Virus record (IMG/VR): IMGVR_UViG_3300021356_000017
Coordinates: 1 to 64,000 of that record
From: a virus
DNA: 64,000 nucleotides
Strand: one strand, 5' to 3'
Position numbers and translations under genes: made by a program. Below are positions 7,910 to 15,495 of the stretch, piece by piece. The notes under the pieces are model-generated. The model did no database searches, was not told the DNA's origin, and saw nothing but the letters and a program-made list of their open reading frames with translations. Position 1 is the first letter of the stretch, and the number at the start of each line of letters is the position of its first letter.

Positions 7910-8659
7910 ATGACTAGAATAGAAGTTGACAGAAAAGAATTGCTCACCTTCCTTTCCTCGTTTGGGAAGCAAGTGACTGACCTGCGAGTGAACTGCGCTG
8001 GTAATAGAGTGGTTGTTGAGATTGGATACAGTACACACTATCTACGCAAGCAACTGCTGGGTGTCAATGTAGTGGATGAAGGATTCATTCACATCATGGA
8101 ACTTGAGAAGGCAGTAGCATTCTTGAAGTCAGCCAAGAGCGACAAAGTAGTACTGCGACAAGAAAGCACAGGTAAGTTCCTGTACATTGTAGCAGGTGGT
8201 AACAAGATACAGTTACCTAGCACTGACGACATTATCTCCGCATCAAAGACGGTAGTACAAGGAAAACTTGTAGCCAAGTCTGCTGATAGCGGCTGGAAGT
8301 CTTTTGCTGGTGAAATAATTGATACCCATGTTACAGTACAGACAAAGGATTTGATTTCCCTGTCGGGTATGAAGAACTTAGTCAAGAAGGATTCGCAGTT
8401 CAAACTGCGTGTACATTGCGGCGAAGAAGAGTTAGGCATTGTGGCTGGTAAAGCGGTCACTGGTAGACTATTCACTGTCCTTCCTGTTACTGATACAGAT
8501 GGACCTAACGCTACTGTACAGACTAACTTTGGAGACTGGTTCCCTACATGCCTACAATATTTGGATGAAGGTTCCGCTAGGCTACACTTTGCTGACAACT
8601 CTCTAGTCATCTTTGAACAGAACAACACACTGCTATTGATTACTAACGAGGCTGAGTGA
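7910..8659 (+). CDS. PCNA-like DNA sliding clamp
   Basis: The 249-residue length, the beta-rich pattern and the place between clamp loader and polymerase fit a PCNA-type clamp that forms a ring on DNA and tethers the polymerase. The interdomain region lies around residues 115-130. The C-terminal part (LHFADNSLVIFEQNNTLLLITNEAE) resembles the closing strands of the second domain. The sequence is divergent, so the call leans on length and context. Ribosome-binding site GAGGTGAT lies just before ATG 7910, at the base of a structured leader. The stop is followed after one base by the polymerase start. Confidence 0.75.
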   Translation: MTRIEVDRKELLTFLSSFGKQVTDLRVNCAGNRVVVEIGYSTHYLRKQLLGVNVVDEGFIHIMELEKAVAFLKSAKSDKVVLRQESTGKFLYIVAGGNKIQLPSTDDIISASKTVVQGKLVAKSADSGWKSFAGEIIDTHVTVQTKDLISLSGMKNLVKKDSQFKLRVHCGEEELGIVAGKAVTGRLFTVLPVTDTDGPNATVQTNFGDWFPTCLQYLDEGSARLHFADNSLVIFEQNNTLLLITNEAE

Positions 8660-8660
8660 G

Positions 8661-11063
8661 ATGATTGTAGATTTTGTACAAAGCCGTTACGAGGGTTTGT
8701 ATTTGTACGAGCGCACTCGTGGGCCTGATGGGGTACTCAAAGAGAATTATATTTACAGTGATGATAGTGCATTTGTTAAACCGTTCTTTTGGATTAGACA
8801 GAATGCGCCTTCATTCATACTAAAGAAACTTAAGAGATTCAAAGCAGTAATACATTCAAACATCGTGGCTACTGCCCTTGATGGTGGTAAACTATGGAAG
8901 GTCACTTACGACAATCCGTTTGATTCGTGGAACATGAAAGATGCTATTGACCCTAAAGGTAAGTGGACATGTGAGATGGACACACCTTACCTAGACCAAG
9001 TATTGCTTGAGCGTTATCCTAACGGCATTCCCGAATTCCATCCTCGTAAGTGGTATTACGATATGGAGTGGGAGACAGATGGTGAAGGTAGAATCACAGT
9101 CATAGCAGTGTGTGATACACATGCTGAGAAGAATGTAGTATTCGCATGGAGTCAAGATTCATATGATAATCGCATTACAAAGAAGGAATGGATAGACAGA
9201 TACGATGGCTATGAATTGCGTACATTCGCAAGCGAAGAGTACATGTTATCCAACTTCGTTGCACACTTGATAGAGTGTGACCCCGATATGCTGATTGCAC
9301 ACGCTGGGGCATGGGCTGACCTGCCTAAGTTGCATGACAGATTGGGCGAGCGAATAAAAGATATTTCACCATTAAATATTTTCTTACCACCTAAGAAAAA
9401 TGGTGAAGGTTACAAGTCCACTGCACAACCCATCAAGGGTCGTCTTGTTTATGATACTGCGGCTATGGCTACCGAAGGTAGTGGCTTCGAGGGGGTATGG
9501 CAGAAGAGTGGTCGTGGTCAAGCACAACAGCGTAAACTGAACTGGTTCGCTACTGCGCTTGGGTTGGGTCATAAACTAACAGACGAGATTGAGGGCATGA
9601 CAGTGTTCAATGGTTGGGCGGAGTACTACGATGATTTCGTTGACTATTGTTTAGTGGACACCACACTCCTTCGTGACATTGATATGAAACTGAACTGCAC
9701 AGATTTCCACCTAGCATTGCAGAATGTTGCTGGTGTACAGTTCGCTAGTACGCACAATGTATCAAACTACTTTAGAGGGTTAGTAGGTAGAAGAACAAAA
9801 CTCAAAGCACCTACTACAAGGCAAGAAGAAAGACCGGAGTTACAGGCGGCATGGGTTATGCCTCCTGTTGCTGGTAGACATGAGAATGTTGCACTGGTTG
9901 ACTTCGCATCGCTATACCCTAACATTATCCTATCAGCAAACCTTTGTTGGACTACAATGGTGGAAGAGGCTGGTGAGGATGTTATCTCATTCACTATACC
10001 ACCAAAGTTAGATGACGCTGGTAATCACATTGCTGGCACTGGTGGAACATTCCACTGGAATCAAAAGCAAGAAGGTATACTTCCAAAGGTTGTAAGAGAG
10101 TTGCTACAATTGCGTAAGCACTACAAGAAACTTATGAAAGAGTCTACTGACGCTGATGAGAAACTGGGCTACAACATGTTACAGATGGCGGTCAAGGTTT
10201 CGGTCAACGCTATCTATGGCATGGTAGGAATGGGCAAGTTACAGGGTGGCTGGACAAGTTACCCTATCGCACAGTCTATCACCTATCTAGGGCGTGAGTC
10301 AATCTCTATGCTTGTAGACAAAAGCGAAGAGATGGGCTATCGTGGTCTTGCAGGTCACACTGACTCCTGCTACATACAAGTACCATTTGATGAGGCAATA
10401 CCAGTTGCGGAAGAGTTGACTCGTATTGCTCAAGAAGAGATGGGCTTGAAGTATTTGGATGTAGAGTTGGAGGCATTCTTTGATTACTGGTTCACTGCTA
10501 ATACCAAGAACAGGAACTTTGGTATCAAGTCATGGCCACCGGAAGATGCAGGTGACATGAAGGTTACAGGATTCTCTATCAAGGCATCAACCGCACCAGC
10601 GGTAACTAAAGAGTTGATTGGCGAAGCCTTCCGCATGATAGGTAGCGGGGCTGACGAAGACGAGGTGTACGAAGCACTTCGCCCAAGCATCAAAGAATTA
10701 TTTAGTGGTGAAAAGAGTGCTGATTATGCGGCATCATTTGGTCGTATCAAGAAGCAACTACACGAGTATGACAAGGTAGTGCCTAATGCAATCAAGGCAT
10801 CGAGATATTCTAACAGATACTTGGGTACTAAATACAACAAAGGTGAAAGTGTCAAGTGGGTTTTCATTGATGATGTACCGGAGGACCAAGAATACTGTAA
10901 TGTCATTGCCTATGATGATGAGAGTCAACTTGAAGGCTACGGGGTAGATTGGTCTACGATAGTCGATAAATGGATTCACAGTAAACTCAAGAGAGTGTAT
11001 GAAACATTGGAGTGGGATTTAAATTCCTTAACTGCTAGAAGAGTACCTAAGAGGTGGTGGTGA
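8661..11063 (+). CDS. polB: family B DNA polymerase with 3'-5' exonuclease
   Basis: This is the replicative polymerase. Exonuclease motifs are present: Exo I YYDMEWE (Asp134, Glu136), Exo II region with Asp220, and Exo III YCLVD (Tyr329, Asp333). Polymerase motif A is VDFASLYPNII (Asp414) and motif B is KVSVNAIYG (512-520). Motif C reads AGHTDS (564-569): the first aspartate of the usual DTD is His566, while the catalytic Asp568 is kept. Length is 800 residues, usual for protein- or RNA-primed archaeal virus polymerases. No intein is seen. It follows the clamp gene with one base between. Confidence 0.96.
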   Translation: MIVDFVQSRYEGLYLYERTRGPDGVLKENYIYSDDSAFVKPFFWIRQNAPSFILKKLKRFKAVIHSNIVATALDGGKLWKVTYDNPFDSWNMKDAIDPKGKWTCEMDTPYLDQVLLERYPNGIPEFHPRKWYYDMEWETDGEGRITVIAVCDTHAEKNVVFAWSQDSYDNRITKKEWIDRYDGYELRTFASEEYMLSNFVAHLIECDPDMLIAHAGAWADLPKLHDRLGERIKDISPLNIFLPPKKNGEGYKSTAQPIKGRLVYDTAAMATEGSGFEGVWQKSGRGQAQQRKLNWFATALGLGHKLTDEIEGMTVFNGWAEYYDDFVDYCLVDTTLLRDIDMKLNCTDFHLALQNVAGVQFASTHNVSNYFRGLVGRRTKLKAPTTRQEERPELQAAWVMPPVAGRHENVALVDFASLYPNIILSANLCWTTMVEEAGEDVISFTIPPKLDDAGNHIAGTGGTFHWNQKQEGILPKVVRELLQLRKHYKKLMKESTDADEKLGYNMLQMAVKVSVNAIYGMVGMGKLQGGWTSYPIAQSITYLGRESISMLVDKSEEMGYRGLAGHTDSCYIQVPFDEAIPVAEELTRIAQEEMGLKYLDVELEAFFDYWFTANTKNRNFGIKSWPPEDAGDMKVTGFSIKASTAPAVTKELIGEAFRMIGSGADEDEVYEALRPSIKELFSGEKSADYAASFGRIKKQLHEYDKVVPNAIKASRYSNRYLGTKYNKGESVKWVFIDDVPEDQEYCNVIAYDDESQLEGYGVDWSTIVDKWIHSKLKRVYETLEWDLNSLTARRVPKRWW

Positions 11064-11064
11064 A

Positions 11065-11226
11065 ATGACAAGAAGAGATGTATGTTGGTATTGCGGTGGT
11101 AAGTTGATTTGGCAAAATGACTACGATGCTGAGGATTTAGGATATGAGAAGGGTATAGTTACAATACTCAATTGCAGTTCTTGTAACGCTCATGTAGAAT
11201 ATGTACACATAGAGGAAGAGGAATGA
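11065..11226 (+). CDS. zinc-ribbon microprotein, 53 aa
   Basis: This small gene starts one base after the polymerase stop (TGAAATG). It encodes MTRRDVCWYCGG near the N-terminus and CSSCNAH near residue 38, two CxxC pairs that make a minimal zinc ribbon, and ends in an acidic IEEEE tail. The acidic tail and the tight spacing match the other small genes of this operon, supporting it as real. Function unknown. Confidence 0.75.
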   Translation: MTRRDVCWYCGGKLIWQNDYDAEDLGYEKGIVTILNCSSCNAHVEYVHIEEEE

Positions 11227-11227
11227 T

Positions 11228-11443
11228 ATGGTAAAGAAATGGAAGATATGGAAAAAAGTGATGAACACAGAAACTAAACCTGCACCAGTGAAATACTGTT
11301 GTAATTGCGGGGGAATAAAGACTAGACAAACCAAATTAGATGAGTTTGCAGACATGACTCCCGAATCTCAAACGAAACTACCTTTCATGACAGAAAGCAT
11401 TGGTCGTGAAAGTCCACCTAGAAAGTACAGGGGGATGATTTGA
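11228..11443 (+). CDS. small protein with PIP-box-like motif, 71 aa
   Basis: The N-terminus is basic (MVKKWKIWKK) and is followed by a lone CCNCGG. Residues 34-40 read QTKLDEF, within RQTKLDEFA. This matches QxxLxxF, the core of PCNA-interacting (PIP) boxes, and is close to the motif RQTTLFEFA in the protein at 12863-13189. Since the virus makes its own clamp, binding to it is the natural guess. The C-terminal part is disordered-looking and basic. Start ATG lies one base after the previous stop. Confidence 0.7.
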   Translation: MVKKWKIWKKVMNTETKPAPVKYCCNCGGIKTRQTKLDEFADMTPESQTKLPFMTESIGRESPPRKYRGMI

Positions 11444-11586
11444 TGAAGAGAATAAAGTACAAGATGAGATGCAAGCAATGTTGGAAAATAATGGGTATCT
11501 CTCATCACAACTACGAAGATAAGATATTCTTTTGCAGTGATGAGTGTATGGACAAATTCAAAAAGGAGATGAAGAGGTATGGGTAA
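11443..11586 (+). CDS. TRASH/MYM-like zinc-finger microprotein, 47 aa
   Basis: The ATG overlaps the previous stop. The 47 residues are lysine-rich and contain CKQC, then FFCSDECMDKF. A CxxC followed by an FCSxxC block is the pattern of TRASH/MYM-type zinc fingers, which are known from archaeal metal-sensing regulators and several phage microproteins. Binding of zinc is likely; the partner is unknown. The stop overlaps the next start. Confidence 0.7.
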   Translation: MKRIKYKMRCKQCWKIMGISHHNYEDKIFFCSDECMDKFKKEMKRYG

Positions 11587-11695
11587 AAAAGCATTTAATT
11601 TTCTTCTAAATGTATTAAGGGCATTTAGAGATAACGAAATAGAGATTGACGGTGAATTAGATTTAGTAATAGACATATTGGAGGAACAGGAATGA
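11579..11695 (+). CDS. microprotein, 38 aa
   Basis: This is a very short frame that overlaps the previous gene by eight bases and the next by four (ATGA). It has a basic amphipathic N-terminal helix (KKAFNFLLNVLRAFR) and an acidic C-terminus (DLVIDILEEQE). The exact fit between two overlapping neighbours favours a translated gene. Function unknown. Confidence 0.6.
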   Translation: MGKKAFNFLLNVLRAFRDNEIEIDGELDLVIDILEEQE

Positions 11696-11874
11696 GCAAG
11701 ATAGAAGATTCAGTATGCGACAAAATACAGCAAAGGGCTGAGGTTGGTAAGAACAAGTACGGCGTTACTATGGAAGAAGAAGTCCTATCTATCCGTGAGT
11801 GGTTGAACCATCTCCAACAGGAATTAATGGATGCGAGTGTATATATTGAAAAGTTGTTGGGTTTGGTAGAATGA
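11692..11874 (+). CDS. small helical protein, possibly MazG-like, 60 aa
   Basis: The sequence QRAEVGKNKYGVT followed by EWLNHLQQELMDASVYIEKL resembles short helical phage proteins related to MazG/dNTP-pyrophosphohydrolases, in which a KYG turn is followed by an E-rich helix. It is much shorter than a full enzyme and shows only one acidic pair, so catalytic activity is doubtful. It overlaps both neighbours as ATGA. Confidence 0.65.
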   Translation: MSKIEDSVCDKIQQRAEVGKNKYGVTMEEEVLSIREWLNHLQQELMDASVYIEKLLGLVE

Positions 11875-12866
11875 GATATAATCCAAAAGGCGAAGACCAC
11901 AGACCTACCATCGAGGAATACCTTGAGGCTACGGGTCATCAAGAAGAGTACGAGTCATACAAGATGAGTACCTATGCTTGGAATCCTCTTGAAGAGGATA
12001 AGAAGTTGAGAATCACTAAGTCCAGTCTTGGTACATTCGGCTGGTGTCCACAGCAATATTACCTTGAGAAGTTCAAGGGTTTGCGTGGCGAGCAAAGATA
12101 CTACCACGATAGAGGACTGAATGTTCACGACATGGTTGAGTACTTTTGGGATACATTCAATAAGATGGATGAGGCATTAGAATGTATAGACAACGGAGAT
12201 GAATTAACGGCTAAACAAATGTTGTATGATGCAGTGAAGATGCCTACTGACAAATACGCTTACGGTGAAGAAGACCAAATAGCACAGTGGTTAGACTGGC
12301 AATTCGAGAGATTGAAACTCACTAAAGGTAAGGGCTGGTATCCTGCAAAGGTTGAGGCTAACATACATGCAATGCGATATGTAGAGGTTGATGGGATAGG
12401 TATACCTATTCACATGAACGGATTCATTGATACCATATTCGATACGACAGAAGGCGGCTACGCACTGATGGAGTTGAAGACTGGTAAATGGAAAGATAAC
12501 AAAGTCAGCAACATGCGAGCAGAAATGGCGTTCTATCGTATGATGCTTGAGCATAGCAATCACCACGAATACCTACCTATCACACACTGGGGCTGGGAAT
12601 TTCCCGGTGGACACATAGAAGGTGGAGAAGGTAACAAGATATTCTACGAGGAAATCAAACCTAGAACAATGAAATCGGTAGAAAACAAATTAAAGAAATT
12701 AGTAAAGGCACATGTTGAGATGGATTTCCCACCTACACCATTCTTGGGTCGCACCAAGTTGAAGTGTGAGTGGTGTGATTATCAAGAGCATTGTGACTTT
12801 TGGAACTTAACTGAGGAAGAATTAGATGACTTATTGGAGGGAATAGAATGGACAAAGAAGGAATGA
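11871..12866 (+). CDS. Cas4/RecB-like PD-(D/E)XK nuclease with iron-sulphur site
   Basis: This is a DNA exonuclease or end-processing nuclease. Motifs in order: Cys59 (GWCPQQYY), His86, Asp187 in GFIDTIFD, and Glu201-x-Lys203 in MELKTGKW. A C-terminal cysteine triplet follows: Cys299, Cys302, Cys308 (CEWCDYQEHC). One distant cysteine plus three C-terminal ones is the iron-sulphur arrangement of Cas4/AddB-type nucleases. No cas1 or CRISPR lies nearby, so the role is viral DNA processing or recombination, not adaptation. The gene overlaps the next by four bases if that starts at 12863. Confidence 0.88.
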   Translation: MRYNPKGEDHRPTIEEYLEATGHQEEYESYKMSTYAWNPLEEDKKLRITKSSLGTFGWCPQQYYLEKFKGLRGEQRYYHDRGLNVHDMVEYFWDTFNKMDEALECIDNGDELTAKQMLYDAVKMPTDKYAYGEEDQIAQWLDWQFERLKLTKGKGWYPAKVEANIHAMRYVEVDGIGIPIHMNGFIDTIFDTTEGGYALMELKTGKWKDNKVSNMRAEMAFYRMMLEHSNHHEYLPITHWGWEFPGGHIEGGEGNKIFYEEIKPRTMKSVENKLKKLVKAHVEMDFPPTPFLGRTKLKCEWCDYQEHCDFWNLTEEELDDLLEGIEWTKKE

Positions 12867-13189
12867 GAACAGTATTAACACTGCTAGAAAAGATGATGAA
12901 TGACGCAAAGGGTGACAACCCACAGTATGAGGTAAGAGTGAACTTAGCAAGTGGAGGTAACTTCCCACGCAGAAAGTCATTCACTCGTACTACCATGAGG
13001 CAAACTACATTGTTTGAGTTTGCACCAGTGGAGACTGATGTTGGTGTGATAGAGCCTGTACCGAGCAAGGTACATCCTCGTCACATCATCTATGAGGTAC
13101 ACCCAAGAGCAGTATCATTGCAGGGCATTGCTATATTGTTAGAGGAACTATTAGACGACCTAGACGATTACATTAGAAGCCAAAGGTGA
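12863..13189 (+). CDS. small protein with PIP-box-like motif, 108 aa
   Basis: ATG 12863 gives an ATGA overlap with the nuclease stop and is preferred over the in-frame ATG at 12848. Residues 47-53 read QTTLFEF within RQTTLFEFAP. This fits the PCNA-interacting box QxxLxxF and closely resembles archaeal boxes of the KQATLFDF kind seen in RFC large subunits. The motif sits after a basic stretch (PRRKSFTRTTM), typical of exposed PIP boxes. The C-terminus is an acidic helix (LLEELLDDLDDY). It may recruit, regulate or block the viral or host clamp. Confidence 0.72.
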   Translation: MRTVLTLLEKMMNDAKGDNPQYEVRVNLASGGNFPRRKSFTRTTMRQTTLFEFAPVETDVGVIEPVPSKVHPRHIIYEVHPRAVSLQGIAILLEELLDDLDDYIRSQR

Positions 13190-14280
13190 TTCACTTGGGC
13201 TTTGTACCGATAGACTTCCCTCGTGAAGTCCTAGAGTTACCGAGTAGCGGTGCTAAGGGCTGGCGCAGGATGGTGAGAAACGCCGAGGAACTTGAGTCCT
13301 ACTGGGGCGGTAAGAACGGAAGTGGTAATGTCTACTTCACTGCTTACGGCTACACACAGACTCAAGCCCCAAAGCATCACCGTGTCAACTACAATACACC
13401 GTTGATACACCATTTTGTAATGGACTTCGATTGTAAAGACTTCAAGGCTAAGGGTGCAGATGTACCATTTGAAAAGCCCCATGAAGAAGTCAAGCGACTA
13501 CACAATTATTTCATGGGTAAACAAATAGAACACTATGTATGGTTTAGTGGCGGTGGCTTTCACTTGTGGATACCACTCGCTCAAACACTGTCTCCTAAGA
13601 CTGGTAATGAGTTATCTCGAATCAAGTATTCGGGCAGGCTACTAATGAATCAATGGGAGAAAGACATAGGTACGCTGAGATGTAATGACCCTACGGTAGC
13701 GTTTGACACCAGTGGTATGATACGCATACCCAACTCTTACAACGCTAGAAGAGAGTGTTGGAGTGTACCCCTCACTAGTGACGACATCAACAATTTAAAT
13801 CATCAGCAATTAATTGAGAAAGCACAAGAACCACACAAGGGGTATATCGCCCTCGGTAGTGAGAGAGTTAAATTACAGGTAATTAAAAACAAAATCAAAG
13901 AAGGTAGTGCCAAGAAAATAGACTTGCCTACCGTACAAGAGGATAACTTACACATTCTCCCTTGCTTGGCGCAAGCGGCAATGGGTGGGGGCAATCCTAC
14001 TGATAGAGCAAGATACCTATTCGTATCGTATCTCGCAGACAGAATGCGTATGTTCTTCCCCGGTTGGAAGATTGATGACGCTACAAAAGAGTCGCATGTA
14101 CCCTCCATTGTGAGGATATGTGCAAAGCAAGAGTGGGTGGACTTTGACCCCGAATATACGGAAATGCGAGTCCGTAACATTGTTATGGCGGGTCACACCC
14201 ACGCTAATTGCTTCACCTTAGCAACAGAAGGACTGTGCGTAGGGAAGTGCAGATATTATGATGAAACAGGGTTGGTATAA
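13186..14280 (+). CDS. archaeo-eukaryotic DNA primase, PriS-PriL fused in one chain
   Basis: This protein would make primers for replication. The catalytic half shows VMDFD (Asp80, Asp82), SGGGFH (Ser121, His126) and MIRIPNS, which are the AEP-family active-site blocks. The C-terminal third has LPC (Cys260), NC (Cys342), GLC (Cys351) and GKC (Cys355). The spacing matches the four iron-sulphur cysteines of the PriL C-terminal domain. Cellular archaea keep these on two subunits. The start is GTG 13186 inside a GTGA overlap. Confidence 0.88.
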   Translation: MIHLGFVPIDFPREVLELPSSGAKGWRRMVRNAEELESYWGGKNGSGNVYFTAYGYTQTQAPKHHRVNYNTPLIHHFVMDFDCKDFKAKGADVPFEKPHEEVKRLHNYFMGKQIEHYVWFSGGGFHLWIPLAQTLSPKTGNELSRIKYSGRLLMNQWEKDIGTLRCNDPTVAFDTSGMIRIPNSYNARRECWSVPLTSDDINNLNHQQLIEKAQEPHKGYIALGSERVKLQVIKNKIKEGSAKKIDLPTVQEDNLHILPCLAQAAMGGGNPTDRARYLFVSYLADRMRMFFPGWKIDDATKESHVPSIVRICAKQEWVDFDPEYTEMRVRNIVMAGHTHANCFTLATEGLCVGKCRYYDETGLV

Positions 14281-14534
14281 TGGGTTCAAGACATAAACAT
14301 ACAAGATTCGTAAATGCATGTATAAAGTATTTGAAAGAAGAAAACGAGGTAGAAACAACAGAAGGGCTAATTGAAAATGTAACTAATTACAAAGGTTTGC
14401 CGTACTCTAACACACCATCGGCAAATCAATTAGCACAGTTACTAGCGAGAGATAGCAGATTCAAACAAGTAGATACAACTACTATTCCTTCTAGTAAAGG
14501 AACATACGATATTGCACTATGGGGGTTAAAATAA
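14280..14534 (+). CDS. small winged-helix-like protein, 84 aa
   Basis: The protein is basic at the N-terminus and has a predicted helix, NQLAQLLARDSRFKQ, followed by a turn and strand (GTYDIALWG). This fits a small winged helix-turn-helix, but that is inferred from the pattern only. The ATG overlaps the primase stop as TAATG, and its own stop overlaps the next start the same way. It may bind DNA or assist the primase. Confidence 0.7.
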   Translation: MGSRHKHTRFVNACIKYLKEENEVETTEGLIENVTNYKGLPYSNTPSANQLAQLLARDSRFKQVDTTTIPSSKGTYDIALWGLK

Positions 14535-14764
14535 TGCCATCAACATTTTGTGTACTTTGTAATGCTAAAATGACTGTAAAGCCAATAAAAATCAACAATC
14601 CAAACTATACACCTATCTGCGGTCATTGTAGATTCAATGCCGTCATACCTGAAGAGTATCGTTGTAAGGGTATATCCACTACCACTGGTGAGCGATGTAA
14701 AACATGGCGTAAGCACAACGAAGGTAGCGATTACTGTCAAAATCACAGGGAGTTGATTGTATGA
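14534..14764 (+). CDS. double zinc-finger small protein, 76 aa
   Basis: ATG 14534 (TAATG overlap) is preferred over the in-frame ATG 14519. The N-terminal part has CVLC and CGHC pairs. The C-terminal part has the pattern RCKGxxxxTGERCKxW, then YCxNH, a C-C-C-H cluster found in short zinc proteins of phages and large viruses (DUF5763-like). Two structural zinc sites are likely. Function unknown. It overlaps the nuclease gene by four bases. Confidence 0.75.
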   Translation: MPSTFCVLCNAKMTVKPIKINNPNYTPICGHCRFNAVIPEEYRCKGISTTTGERCKTWRKHNEGSDYCQNHRELIV

Positions 14765-15459
14765 AACCTCAATTAATCATAGACAGTAACGAGCGTGGTT
14801 TACTTTGTGAATCAGTACAGCGTAAAGCAAGCAAAGTAGGGTTGTCAGTAGCAAGAAAGACACTGGTTGTAGGCGACTACTTACTAGGTGGTGCTTGCGT
14901 AGAAGCCAAGAGTATCACTGACTTGTTTCAATCTAGCCACAGTGGACACTTGTGGAGACAACTGGATAACATGGATGCTAACTATGAGCGATTCTTCATT
15001 GTTATACATGGTACAGTGGAGAAACATATCAGTACAGTGAAACAAATTAACGGTAAAAAATTAACATATTCTCGTGTACAGAATGAATTGATAGGCACGA
15101 TTGCTAGGCTTATGGCTGATTTTGATTGCCAAGTATTCTATTGTAACAATGTCAGTGAAGCCGCATCATTCATTGTAAAACTCCATGATAAGATTCACAA
15201 GCCAGCAAGTAAGCATGGCGCACATTCAATACGCAGGGTTGCATCAAATGATTTGAGAGTAGACTTGTTATCCACAATACCCGGTGTAGGTCACGAAACG
15301 GCTGAGAAGATGCTAGAGAAATGCGGTAGCATAGAAGAGATGTGCTTCCCCGAATCTTTGCGTCAAATTAAAGGACTGGGTGAAGTACGGCGAAAGTTGG
15401 TCGTAGACATTCTAACTAGTGAAGAGCCTGTAAAACAGGAACGCAAAGTTCGCCGTTAG
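14761..15459 (+). CDS. ERCC4/XPF-type structure-specific nuclease with helix-hairpin-helix domain
   Basis: The N-terminal nuclease domain shows IDSNERG (Asp8, Glu11), VGDYLLGG (Asp39) and VEAKS (Glu48, Lys50). The family's usual ERK triad is EAK here, keeping the catalytic acid and lysine. The C-terminal quarter has two helix-hairpin-helix motifs, IPGVGHETAEKML and IKGLGEVRRKL, for binding branched DNA. At 232 residues it resembles the short archaeal XPF form without the helicase. It probably cuts forks, flaps or recombination intermediates. The next promoter element starts right after its stop. Confidence 0.9.
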   Translation: MKPQLIIDSNERGLLCESVQRKASKVGLSVARKTLVVGDYLLGGACVEAKSITDLFQSSHSGHLWRQLDNMDANYERFFIVIHGTVEKHISTVKQINGKKLTYSRVQNELIGTIARLMADFDCQVFYCNNVSEAASFIVKLHDKIHKPASKHGAHSIRRVASNDLRVDLLSTIPGVGHETAEKMLEKCGSIEEMCFPESLRQIKGLGEVRRKLVVDILTSEEPVKQERKVRR

Positions 15460-15495
15460 ACTATTTAAACTGATAAAGGAAAGAGAGATGATAAT
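15460..15495 (+). promoter_or_regulatory. second copy of the TATA-like promoter element
   Basis: ACTATTTAAACTGATAAAG here is identical over 19 bases to the element at 4474. It is again followed by a purine-rich stretch (GAGAGATGAT) and the start codon. TTTAAA occupies 15464-15469, and 26 bases separate it from ATG 15496. Two copies ahead of two ATPase genes argue for a shared early promoter recognised by host TBP/TFB. This is inferred from sequence only. Confidence 0.65.

Noticed and set aside
8661-11063. Intein in the polymerase gene
   Set aside because: The chain is collinear with family B motifs and has no splicing blocks or extra length at motifs A to C.
11871-12866. Cas4-like gene as part of a CRISPR adaptation module
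   Set aside because: No cas1, cas2 or repeat array is nearby. The gene sits in a viral replication block, where such nucleases are common.
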